64,000 nt of DNA from Avena insularis (taxonomy: Eukaryota > Streptophyta > Magnoliopsida > Poales > Poaceae), in NCBI GenBank assembly GCA_023614405.1, contig CM042691.1, forward strand, positions 169,480,927 to 169,544,926. Direction: 5' to 3'. Below, one piece after another: positions 44,860-54,689 of the stretch (position 1 is the first letter of the stretch; the number at the start of each line of letters is the position of its first letter). Below the pieces are notes generated by a model that made no database searches, was not told the DNA's origin, and saw only the letters and a program-made list of their open reading frames with translations. Made by a program: the position numbers and the translations under genes.

Positions 44860-47800
44860 TTAAGAGGAGGGCTTCTTCTTGGATTGTTGTCCACAGGTAC
44901 CAGAAGCCCCAGCTTTCTTCTTGCCTCCAATGCTCAAGCCTGATGAACCAGTTCCTTTGATGCTACCATTTTGAGGAGCCTTTACTGCCACTTCAGTGGC
45001 CTTCCCTTTCTTGAGAGACCTCTTCTCCAGGTCCACATCCTTAACCTTGCAGAAGGAGGAAGCAAGATTTTTAACCACTTTAGGATTCTAACATGGAGGA
45101 ACAGCATTGCAAACCAGACAATCAGCAATTAAACAATTTAGGTGGCTCTTAAAGCCCCCATTCAGCTCAACAATTCTAGGGCTTCTTCTACCTTAGTGTC
45201 AACAAGAGGCTCCTTGCCCTTTCTCTTTCTGGAAGGGGTGGAGGGAGAGCAGGAATATTTATTAACTTCAATGCCCAGACAAGAAGGAGCCATCTGGGAA
45301 AAGCTCTCATTAGGGATGATGAAAGAAATGGAATTATCCTCAGCTATAGGCTCTTTAATAATTTCCCATAAAGGAGAAGTAAGGAAGCTCTTGACCCAAT
45401 TAAACTTCTCAGGGGTAGCAAGCATGAGTGTAATAAAGTTAAACCAACTTACAGGGATATCACACTTGAGAGAGCCCATTGAAGAAGTGCCCTTCTGAAT
45501 ATGGGGAGAAAAATAACTTTCCCAGAGCTCCAAGACTTGTTGGGAAAAGCCCTGCTTTGCAATATGCACATCAGGAATGGAAACAAAAGTTCTCACCATT
45601 CCCACCCGGAGATGTGCCTCATTTCGAGAAAGAAGATGTTGATCCTCCAACATCCAATCTTCATTTTCAGCAGCCACTGTACTTGAATCCATGGGGCTCC
45701 CCACCCTCCCCTCAGCATCTAAGTTTGCCTCATCATCATCAACCAAATACTTTTGTAAAATATTCTGAAGGCCTTCACCAATGCCAACTCCTTGGGGTCC
45801 ATCAGCCACACCCTGATCCTCAGCAACCACAGGCTCAGCATTGACAGACTCATCATCATCAGACTCCTAGTCTTGGACAATGATAGCACCTGTAACCCCA
45901 CTGTTAACATCCTGAGGTGGAAGATGTTGGTTGTCTACAGGCATGTCTTCACCAGGAGCAATGACAGGGCCTTGAGCAGGAGCAGCAGCAGCTTCCCAGG
46001 GGCCCCAACCTTCATTATTGTCACCTTCAGGAGCAGGATCCTGCACAGGGGCCAACCACTGACCCCAACCACCCCCAGGAGCAGGGGGAGGGGGAGGAGG
46101 GGGATTTGGGGTCCAAAGACAGGAGCAGGATGTGGGTCCACATTGTCATCTGGAAGTGGGTCCTCATCAGGTGCCCCCCCCAAGCAGGTCACTTTGCAAC
46201 ACTTCAACAGAAAAAGTCCAGGATTCAGACTCCACCAAGTCGCCAATGGTAAACCTTACACTCTTGGGGATTTCAACTAGGTCAGTAACACGAATCTTCG
46301 CTAGAATCCTGCCTTTTTGGTCTGGGTCCCTCTCCCATAAAAGGACCTTCCCAATATCAGCAAAAACTGCATTCAGATCCTCAGTATGCCAGTGATCTAA
46401 AGGAGGCCCAATTAGCATCACCCAACATTCATTATTGAATTGAGCCCTCCTCCAGTTATCCCCCTCATTGTGCTTAACGAAAGAAACATGCACATCTTGA
46501 AACGGAATGGGGCTAGCCCAATGAGCCTATCCCGATCACTGACATGGTGAAACTGCACATAAGCAGACCCGAAGGGACAAGCCTGGACATCTCTAAAGTG
46601 AACACGAACCTCATTGTTGAGGAAATCAACCAGGACATCACGAATATTCAAGAACGGAACTACACCAGGGGGAGGGGATTAATGGTAGCAATGGCATACT
46701 GTTCATGCGACCTCGACCTCCGTGACACCACCACCCTTTTGACACGATTCCGCCCAGCTACCTGCATAATTTGGAAGCCATTCGGCAAGAAAGGAGCAGG
46801 ATCAATCGGGATGTTCGCCATCACGACACTATTCACCGGCGACGAGCAAGAGGGGAATGGGATTTCAGCGGACGGGGGAGTTGAGGAGACAGGGCAAATG
46901 GCAGTTGTTTTTTGCAAAGAAATGGCAAACTCGTGAAAACTGTTGTGAACAATGGGTCGACAATGGGTAATTTCCTGGGCCTTGAACCACCCCTTGTAAG
47001 AATTGTCGGGCCAAATACAATTTGGGAAAGAAGGGAATTTCAGAAAGGGAAAGAGACCAGGTAGTTTAAATGCCGCGCGATTGGCGCCTCCTGAAGACCC
47101 GACCGGCGTTACAACTGGTTTAATACCACCATCAGCGAGCACCTGTGCATAGGATCTGTCTTGAATGCTTGATTTGAAATCACACTTAATATGTTCAGCA
47201 GACACAGGCAAAGAAACCGCAATAGGTGTTGGAAATTTGAGCCGATGGAAAACCGAAACACCTTTATTGGTAGGATTCAACGAAGGAGATTTTTTGGAAT
47301 TTTCCTTTTTGTACGTGACAACTTTCCATTCTCCAGCAGATTCTTTATAAAACTCTTTTTCTTCATGAATCCAATTTGGCCCCCCATTACCCCAAAGGTT
47401 GACATGAATCACAAAAGATGTACATGAAAACTTTTAAATATTGTAGATTTCAAAACCCACCGCCCTTGAAGCAACCGAGAATCGAAAAGTTCTATCTTGC
47501 AGAAGCTTCACCTAGAATTTAGAAGCCTGACCACCAAAGAAAGCTTGGAGTGCAAGACCAACCGTATGAAAATCCAACTTAAAATTTGCTCTTCCAAAAG
47601 AACAAACCAGATAAAAGGGTCTTTTTCTCAAACCGCCAAGGAAATTAACGTGATGCCTGAATTTATCAAGAATCTTCTTCTCAAAATCCCGCCCTAATGA
47701 AAAATCCAGGGCAGGACGACTCAAAGATACATCCTTGGAAGCACACACCGAAGGGGGGTTCTCGGTGAAATCCAGCGATTTTGGCACTATCTTCTCAATA

Positions 47801-47901
47801 TTGGTGGAAAACTTCTTAACCAAAGGGCTAGGAAAAATCTGTGCGCCGACGAAAACCCTCTTCCCTTGAGGGTAGACATTTGGAAAATATACATATGGCA
47901 A
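44860..47901 (-). pseudogene. LINE-B ORF1 (RNA-binding protein), broken
   Basis: Five reading-frame pieces succeed each other: 47901-47512 (starts M-P-Y-V-Y-F-P-N), 47412-46660, 46651-46418, 46493-46167 and 45830-45162, with a basic tail at 45078-44860 (KRSLKKGKATEVAVK...KKKPSS). The middle pieces have AYVQFHHVSDRDRLIG and NNECWVMLIGPPLDHW, then WTFSVEVLQSDLLGGG, an RRM-like / DUF4283-related region typical of grass LINE ORF1 proteins. ORF1 protein binds element RNA. A Gly/Pro-rich stretch lies near 46100. No CCHC knuckle is seen. Confidence 0.7.
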
Positions 47902-47905
47902 CTAA

Positions 47906-50403
47906 GTTCCACCATAGCGTGCACGCTATCACTTTCACACACGTGGGGAGAGCGGAGATCTATTGAAGCAATTGAGTATTTATGTAAACTCTAGCCTAAG
48001 TGCCACCACGGTATGCACGCTGTCACTTTCACACACGTGGGGAGAGACGGAGATCTATTAAAGCATTTGAGTAGCAGAATAGATCTACTTGATTACAAAG
48101 CTCATGATCACAATATGATCATGCATAGAGAGATGAACACATAGCTACCGGTAGAGCCCTTATCATCGAGGAATAACTACTCCCTCCTCATCATGGGAAT
48201 CAACAACGATGATGGATATGGTGGTGAAGATCGATCGAGATGGCTCCGGGGGCAATTCCCCGTCCCGGCAGGGTGCCGGAATAGAGACTTCTGTTCCCCA
48301 AATCTCCCCTTCGGTGGAGGCGGTGCAGCCGAACTTTTCGTGGTATTCTTCCCGCGTTAGTGTTTACATCCCTAGGAGACGTATATATAGGCGAAAGGGT
48401 AAGGTCGGTGGAGCCTCGAGGGGCCCACACATAGGGCTGGCGCGGCCAGAGGGGATACGCGCCACCCTAGGGTGTGGCACATCCTGGCCCCCCTTTGTAT
48501 GTCCTTCTGGCTCCGTGTACGCTTTGGAAAAATAGTAACTTTGGCTTTTGTACCGTCCAATTCCGAGAGAATATTTATTTTCTGTCTTTTCTGATACCAA
48601 AAACAGCAGAAAACAGGCAACTAGCACTACGACATCTTGTAAATAGGTTAGTTCTAGAAGATTTATAAAATACCTCAAAATGTAGACAAAACATACGTTA
48701 GTTGGCACAAAACAAGCATGGAGCATCAAAAATTATAGATACGTTTACGATGTATCAAGCATCCCCAAGTTTAACTTCTGCTCGTCCTCGAGTAGGTAAG
48801 TGATAAAAAGAATAATTTTTTAGGTGACATGCACCATCACAATCATAATCAAACCATTTGCAGGCATTGAAAGCTGGTATCAAAGTACTCTAAACATGAG
48901 CATCAAAGATGAAGTTCTAACAATAAGACATAGCAACTATGTTGCAATATGAAAGGATACAAACAAAGATCATGAATAACAATGCATTGAGAGATGTTTG
49001 TTTGTTTGTTTGTTTGTTTCACATATAGAAAACATAGCATAGTGGTATTCAGCTTGTCCCTCATGGAGTAGCAAAACATAAATGCATAGTACACCTTCAA
49101 ACTTCATAAGGGTGACTAGATACAAATAGTTCAAGAACAAGCAATATCAACATTATGAATCAATCAATAAGTTTCGGGACAATGCACATAGAACTAAGAA
49201 TGACAACTATGCTCTCTTAATTGGTGCATAAAGATAGAAGGTGGAGACTCAATATAATATTGGGAAGAAAGTCCCTTCTCATGGAAGCAGGGATTTCAGA
49301 AATTATGGTACTTGTTAGCTTTCAGCTCTCATTGCCCCTATCATAAGCATCTTGAAGTGATTAAGGTTAAAGTGAACAAAATATGGAGTATATGCTTGAC
49401 AAAGTATAAGTTGTCAATCTCATGTCCCTTGAGCACTAGGGCCGCTTCTCATGCTACTCAACTTTAGTTACCGGTAAGTTCTTGTCATAGTAAGTAGATG
49501 TGTGTCATAGAGAACCGGCAACAGGGTACCCCTTTCCCCATGATACATGAGCTATCCCATAACAAAATGACAAGGCAAGCAGACAATAAGCATCTCACCA
49601 ATCTTCTTATTTACCATTGGAAAATGGTTATTTTTTCTCTCTTTCCTCTTTTCTCATCTCTTTTTTTTCTCAATCTCTTTTTTCTATCTCTGTTTTTTAT
49701 AACAAGAATTCTTTATAGATTGCTCATTATGGTGATGTTGCAAGTTTCCACCATGATTAGGAATGGCTTCGGCTAGCGGCCCAGGCATTTCTCTAACACA
49801 CATACATAACACCATGGACTTAGAAGCTCCCCTTTCATTTCACACTAACGACATCCATAAACAAAAGAGCATGATATCAACTGGGTACAATGTTGAAATT
49901 GTTCCCCGTGACAGCATGGTTCTGGTAATTCCCAACTGATAAGTGCAACAATATACAACATAGATGACACAATGGTTGAAGTTTATTAGGGGAAAGAAAA
50001 ATAAAGTGTGCCATCAAGTTTGTGAGAGCTTTAATCACTAAGTTTTCACATAACAAGTTTAATTTGTAAGATGATAAAAGAAGAATATACTTGGCTTGGT
50101 GTAACACACCATGCATAGGAATTTATAGTGGACAATTTGGAATAACTTGGTATCTTGGGAGTTGGATGTATGCGTAGAGCTTACTCAGTACAAGTGGAGG
50201 CTAGCAAAAGACTGGGAGCTACCAACTAAGAGAGCAATAATGGCCATAATCACGCAAAACGACAAAACATTATCAATTAAATCATAAAGTGGTACCACAA
50301 GTCAAAAACTAAATGATCATAGAGGCTAAGGTGACTGGTTCATAGTTATAACATGGTCTAAGCATGTGCCAAGTCAACCCAAATAAAGCATCAAAGGAGA
50401 ATA
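47906..50403 (+). repeat. Repeat H, middle segment
   Basis: It resumes with CCACCATAGCGTGCACGC, which recurs as CCACCACGGTATGCACGC 94 bases later (47909 and 48003). It then has a GATCGAGATGGCTCCGGGGG...CCGTCCCGGCAGGGTGCCGG block, ATATATAGGCGAA near 48383, and GATACGTTTACGATGTATCA near 48739 followed by GCATCCCCAAG. No coding region is supported; the small frames at 48200-48730 are accidental. Confidence 0.55.
48996..49020 (+). repeat. (GTTT)n microsatellite
   Basis: About six perfect GTTT units within repeat H. Confidence 0.9.
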
Positions 50404-50415
50404 CCACAATACTAT
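50404..50415 (+). repeat. Target-site duplication of LINE-C, left copy
   Basis: CCACAATACTAT, repeated exactly at 52107-52118. A 12-bp duplication fits LINE insertion. Confidence 0.9.
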
Positions 50416-52106
50416 TTTTTGAGGGTAAAACAGTAGGGTAAAAAACCCCACTGCAATTTTTATATATCATAAAGGGTTACAAGTAGTACATATTTACAAG
50501 GTACATGCCACCTCAATGAGGGATAAGAAACACCATGGCTAACTATCTCCTGTCTATGTTATTGCTAATCTAGTCTTTAAGGCCCTGATAATACTTTTTC
50601 TTTATTCTACACAGGACCCATCTTAATTCTTGAGAAACAATAGCCCTCCATTCATCAAGGGAAGCATGCTTGTTATTGAAGATTTCATTGTTTCTGCACA
50701 TCCATATGCCCCAAGCCCCAAGAATAATGATTTCCATTGCAAAGGGGACTTTTAGGCTGCTTTTAATACTAGTCAACGCCTCGAAGAGATTTAGATCATT
50801 GTGTCAGACAAGACAAATTCATCCCAGCATGCTTTTGCAAAAGAACAGTCCCAAAATAAGTGAAGTAAAGTTTCCTCACTAGTGCAACCATGGAACACAC
50901 AATCATATGAGGCCAGAGCGAATCTTTTCCTTTTCAAAAGATTTCTGGTGTTCAGTCTATCAAGGAGCAAAAGCCAGAAGAAGAACTTGTGTTTTTGCTG
51001 GAAAGAGGACTTCCACAACCAGGAAAAATGTGGTTGCACTGATTGGTATCTAGATAATGAAGAATATGCCTTTTTGACTGAGAAAATATCACTGCCCCAA
51101 ATATAACTCCAGCTGTCTGTTTCTCTCTGCATTCCATCACTAACAATTTGCTCCAGGCATTGGTATTCAAAGTAAGCTTGTTGTGACAGAGGTAGAAAAA
51201 AGTGATCTTGCATGTTGGGTGTCTTTAGGAACTCACAAACAGAAATGTGTGGATTTTTTGCATAGGAAAGAAGATGAGGAAGCTTGTGCTACAAGTATTC
51301 ATCTTTCCACATATTAGTCCAGAGGAGAGTGGATTTTCCATCTCCCACCGAGCACTTAGCCATTCCTTTAAAAATGTCAACTAATTTCAGATGAGCCTTC
51401 CACCAAAAGTATCCCTCCAGACTTCGTCCAGGCAAATTACCATTGCAGTAATATGTGTTCCAAACAAGATGAACCCATGGAATATCCTTATGATTGTAGA
51501 ATTTATCCAAATTTTTCAAAAGAAGTACTGAGTTTTGAATGTTAAGATCAAGAACACCCAAACCTCCATGATTCTTTGGTCTACGAACTTTATTCCAGGC
51601 CACTAGAGCTTGTCCTCTAGCTTGGAGATCAGTGGTTTTCTTCCTCCACAAGCACTGCCTCATATACTTAATCAGCTGATCTTTAATAGAGAGAGGAAGT
51701 TCAAAACAACTCATATAATATATGGGAAGGGAGGATAAGACAGATTTAACCAACTGTAATTTTCCCCCATAGTTTAGGAAATCAGCAACCCCATATAGTC
51801 TTCTCTCCACCCTCTGAACAATAGGCAGAAAATGCTACACTGCAGGCTTATTGATTCTTAAAGGCAATCCAAGATATGTGAAGGGTAGTGAACCAGTGAG
51901 GCATCAAAGTGTGCTAGCAAAGTGTCTTAGCCTCTCAGAATCCATGTTGATTGGAATCATACTAGACTTAGAGTAATTAACCTTGAGTCCAGTGGTAAGG
52001 GCAAAAGTATGAAGTAGAGCCTTAAGGCACATTAGTTTCTTTGAATCAGCCTTAAGGATTAATAAGGTGTCATCTCTTTGTTGAGAATGCATTGGAGAAG
52101 ATCAGC
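50416..52106 (-). mobile_element. LINE-C: 5'-truncated LINE with target duplication
   Basis: On the minus strand it starts at 52106 inside the RT (GCTGATCTTCTCCAATGC) and runs to a 3' end GTTTTACCCTCAAAAAA at 50416. It is the same family as LINE-B. The 3' UTR is about 80 bases longer than in LINE-B and holds ATGCCACCTCAATGAGG. Exact 12-bp duplications flank it. 5' truncation is the usual result of incomplete target-primed reverse transcription. Confidence 0.92.
50543..52106 (-). pseudogene. LINE-C ORF2 C-terminal half, catalytic motif deleted
   Basis: The RT part after the palm reads KALLHTFALTTGLKVNYS, then MERRLYGVADFLNYGGKLQ (51810-51289), then HFFLPLSQQAYFEYQCLEQ, then FSWLWKSSFQQKHKFFFWLL, and ends with the tail before the stop at 50543. 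Compared with LINE-B, 73 bases are missing at about 52075, taking the Tyr-Ala of YADD. Frames change near 51840 and 51280. It cannot be functional. Confidence 0.88.
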
Positions 52107-52272
52107 CCACAATACTATGATTTTGTATGCTAAAACAACACATGATTCTTTCAAGGAACATTAAGCAATCTCAATTGTTTGGAACAAGTCATGCTACAAC
52201 AATAATCACTAATCATATGGTCAAAGAAACATCTAACATTACATGATAAAGCCTAAGCCACGGTCAAAACAA
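52107..52272 (+). repeat. Repeat H, last segment, with right LINE-C target duplication
   Basis: It begins with the right copy of CCACAATACTAT (52107-52118) and continues the AT-rich sequence of repeat H to the next element at 52273. Non-coding. Confidence 0.6.
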
Positions 52273-52370
52273 TACTACTAGGAAAAATGTTACCAGTGGC
52301 GAACCAAATTTGAATTCTGTGGCGCATATGGTTGTCACCACTAAATCCTCGCCACTAAAATTTGAATTCT

Positions 52371-52395
52371 GTGGCGCATATGGCATATGCGCCAC
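52371..52395. repeat. Perfect 25-nt palindrome
   Basis: GTGGCGCATATG, one G, then its reverse complement. The half-site alone also occurs near 52319. Confidence 0.9.
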
Positions 52396-52412
52396 ATAAT
52401 TCTCAACATTCC

Positions 52413-52437
52413 GTGGCGCATATGACATATGCGCCAC
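52413..52437. repeat. Perfect 25-nt palindrome, second copy
   Basis: GTGGCGCATATG, one A, then its reverse complement. It starts 42 bases after the start of the first palindrome. Confidence 0.9.
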
Positions 52438-52737
52438 AGAATCCTTTTTTCAGAATTTCGAAATTTTCAGAGTCTGGTACAAATATAGGTATATTACAAG
52501 AAATACACACAAATTTGACAGAAATACATAGAAAAGCTGCACACAGCAGTACAAATGTTCCAGTTCACATATAATACATCAACAAGAACAAATGTTCACA
52601 AGTGTTCATCAATCACATATTAGACACATATTAGAACCGAATAAGTGTACAAGTACATTTCACAAGTGTTCATCTCACTCACATAACTTAATTACAACCG
52701 CGTGATGTTGTCACCACCTACTACCTTAGGACAAAGT

Positions 52738-52968
52738 CTAGTACACCGTAACCGCGATGTCGGTGAGGAGGAGCGACATCAAGATCTTCATCCGTTTCAT
52801 CTTCCATACGTGTCTCCTCCACTTGGCCATCGCCTCCTCTATAGTCGCGTATCCCTTGTAGATATTTCCGCTGAACTTGTCCACTTGTTGGTGGCAGTCC
52901 ACCCACTCCTCGTAGACACCTGGAACCCGACCCTTGTACACAACATACGTCGGCATCTCTATTGGCAA
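52738..52968 (-). CDS. Viroplasmin / RNase H1 N-terminal-like domain, 76 residues
   Basis: The minus-strand frame opens M-P-I-E-M-P-T and reads YVVYKGRVPGVYEEWVDC, then QQVDKFSGNIYKGYATIEEA. This is the pattern of the small domain (aromatic-V-V-x-G-R-x-P-G-v-y, W-x-x-C, V-x-x-F-S-x-x-x-Y-K-g-Y) at the start of eukaryotic RNase H1 and in the viroplasmin family, where it binds RNA/DNA hybrids or double-stranded RNA. It is open with no stops, although the C-terminal tail (KMKRMKILMS) looks unrelated. No RNase H catalytic domain follows. Related sequences are known inside grass CACTA elements; here too it lies within a CACTA-like fragment. It could be an exon of a longer gene. Confidence 0.6.
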   Translation of the reverse strand: MPIEMPTYVVYKGRVPGVYEEWVDCHQQVDKFSGNIYKGYATIEEAMAKWRRHVWKMKRMKILMSLLLTDIAVTVY

Positions 52969-52990
52969 GGCATATTAGTACATCATGCAA

Positions 52991-53198
52991 ATATATATGT
53001 TGACATATATTAGAGCAAGGAATTCATGAACTTATAATAATGCATCGATGACAATGAAAGAAACACGACAACATGTCCGACACAATAACAACGACGATTT
53101 CAAGTTATGCAAGTTAAGTTTTTCGACACACACACTACATGGGTCCACCAACACACACGCTCTCTCGGTCAAGTAGCCTTCTCCTCGGAGGGCGCCAG
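52991..53198 (-). other. Leader-like stretch with primer-binding-like site
   Basis: Minus sense, TGGCGCC at 53198-53192 directly follows the LTR end, as a Tat primer-binding site would. The rest is non-coding and AC/GT-rich. Confidence 0.45.
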
Positions 53199-54111
53199 TC
53201 GTCGTTATGGAAACGGCAGAGCCTAAGCAGGCTAGAAAGAGGTGTGGGAGCAAAGCAGGGAAGCATGTGACGGCGTCCGCAGGCGGGATTGGATACAAGC
53301 AAGTGCGGTGACACAAGAAGTACCCAGGTTCGGAGCCCACGATGTGAGGTAAAGCTCCTACTCCAGCCGATATGACTATCGGGATGATCACGAAGGACTA
53401 CAATGCTCCTCGAGCTGTATCGGGTCTGGATAGTAGTGAAAGAGAGTCCAACCCTTGATCAGTTGCCCCTGCCGCCCCTTATATAGGCCGAGGCGGCATG
53501 GGCAACGACCAGGCTGACTAGCGGGCCCCAGCTGGCTAGGTCATCTACACTGTCCGACATGGGAGTGCGTACTCATAGTCAAGCCCATGTCGCCACGCCA
53601 TCTACAGTGGTCACCGTGCGGGTAGTTGCGCATAGTGCCACCTACTGTCTACTGTTGCAACCGTAATCGGTAGAAGTCGTCGGTATGGGCCGAGTGTCTG
53701 AGTCTCCTTTCTGTCTTGTCTGCTGTCCTGGGCGCACTGCGCACTGTGCCCTACGTCATTTGGTACTTTGCCTATCTTGGGTGGCTGGCTAGAGTGACCT
53801 AGCCGGCTGGTCTTCCTAGGACGGGTGGTTGGATCCATCTGGCTACTCTTCTGCCCTTGCTTGTTTCATCCTGCTAGTACTTCTCCCGGTTGGCTCTTGA
53901 TCTGTCTTGCTTCGACCGATTGTCTTGATCCAGCCGGCTGGCGCTCTTGTCGATGGTTTTCATCCGGCTGGCTAGATTGCCAGTCGGGTCTTGGCTTGTT
54001 CCTTCTCCTGATCTGTCTTGAAGCTTTTCCGTCCGGCTACTCTCAGCCAGCTGGTGTGCTAGTGCTTTGTATCTTGTCCGGTTAGCCTACCTAGGGGCGA
54101 TCCCCCCGACA
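53199..54111 (-). mobile_element. LTR on the 3' side of E4 (about 913 bp)
   Basis: Minus sense, it begins TGTCGGGGGGATCGCCCC at 54111 after a polypurine-like CTCGAGGGCTAG and ends near 53199, before TGGCGCC. It contains a CCTATATAAGGGG promoter motif near 53490 and many CCGGCTGG segments. Its start matches E3's LTR. It is not clearly the same family as the LTR on the 5' side of E4 (63626-64000). Confidence 0.65.
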
Positions 54112-54689
54112 CTAGCCCTCGAGCGCCCATAGATTCCGCCCTCAGATAAAATGTGCGTGGGCTCAGAGAAGGCTAGGATTTTGAAATCTTTCTCGGTTGA
54201 ATCTTGGCGGTTGAGCTGCCCCGGCTGCATCATCCCTGACGTTAGCCACGCGTGATGATGGTCATGGGAGGACGTGTGTCATGGGGTCGCGTCGGTTGTC
54301 GCTTCGGGAACTGTCGCCGGTGCCTCGCCTCCCGCGCTAGGATCTTCTGTGCGTGGTGCGTGGCCGCAAAGGATTCAGACGCCGTTGGAGCCGTGGGGGT
54401 CGCCACATGGTGGGCCGGCGGATTGCCTCCCCGGCCCCTTTATGTAGGGGCCGCGCCGCCCCTTACTGGTCATTTTCCCTCCTCGTCCTCCTTCGACGCC
54501 CAGCGCCCTCGCTGCCTCTCCTTCCTCCGTCCTTTTTCCGTGCTGCCGACGAGCTCGCGCTGCCCGCTCCGCCAGCACCACCTCGTCTTTTCTCCGCAGG
54601 ACCGACGGGCAACCGCTGCTCCTCCGCCGCTCCGCCGTCGTCTTTCCTTCCTTCCTCCCTGTCTCCTCCGCACTCCGCCACTGTCGCCA
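54112..54689 (+). promoter_or_regulatory. Promoter and leader of the E4 antisense gene
   Basis: GC-rich sequence between the LTR and the first likely ATG. A weak TATA-like CTTTATGTAGGGG lies near 54439. A C/T-rich leader (CTCCTCGTCCTCC, TTCCTTCCTCC) follows, as in E3. Open frames on both strands are low-complexity and not convincing. Confidence 0.45.

Larger units (their letters stand above)
40961..47905 (-). mobile_element. LINE-B: nearly full-length plant L1-type LINE
   Basis: On the minus strand the order is ORF1 (47901-44860), an inter-ORF region, ORF2 (about 44640-41028) and a short 3' UTR ending ACCCTACTATTTTACCCTCA plus an A-run at 40961-40968. It is inserted in repeat H. No clean target duplication was found; a GGTTCCA near 40938 and an AGTTCCACCA near 47904 could be remnants. 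Only this copy keeps ORF1. Confidence 0.87.
52273..52990. mobile_element. Second CACTA-like element, fragment
   Basis: The left end TACTACTAGGAAAAATG resembles a CACTACTAGGAAAA terminus with its first base changed. Just inside are GTGGCG repeats and two perfect palindromes, as in the subterminal regions of grass CACTA elements. A domain frame lies at 52738-52968. No right terminus is seen; the end is set where the sequence turns into the leader beside the next LTR. Confidence 0.5.

Noticed and set aside
40930..47910. Target-site duplication for LINE-B
   Set aside because: GGTTCCA and AGTTCCACCA are only partly alike and not at exact borders.
48200..48730. Small frames on both strands in repeat H
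   Set aside because: The region matches a dispersed non-coding repeat that I recall; the frames show no domain.
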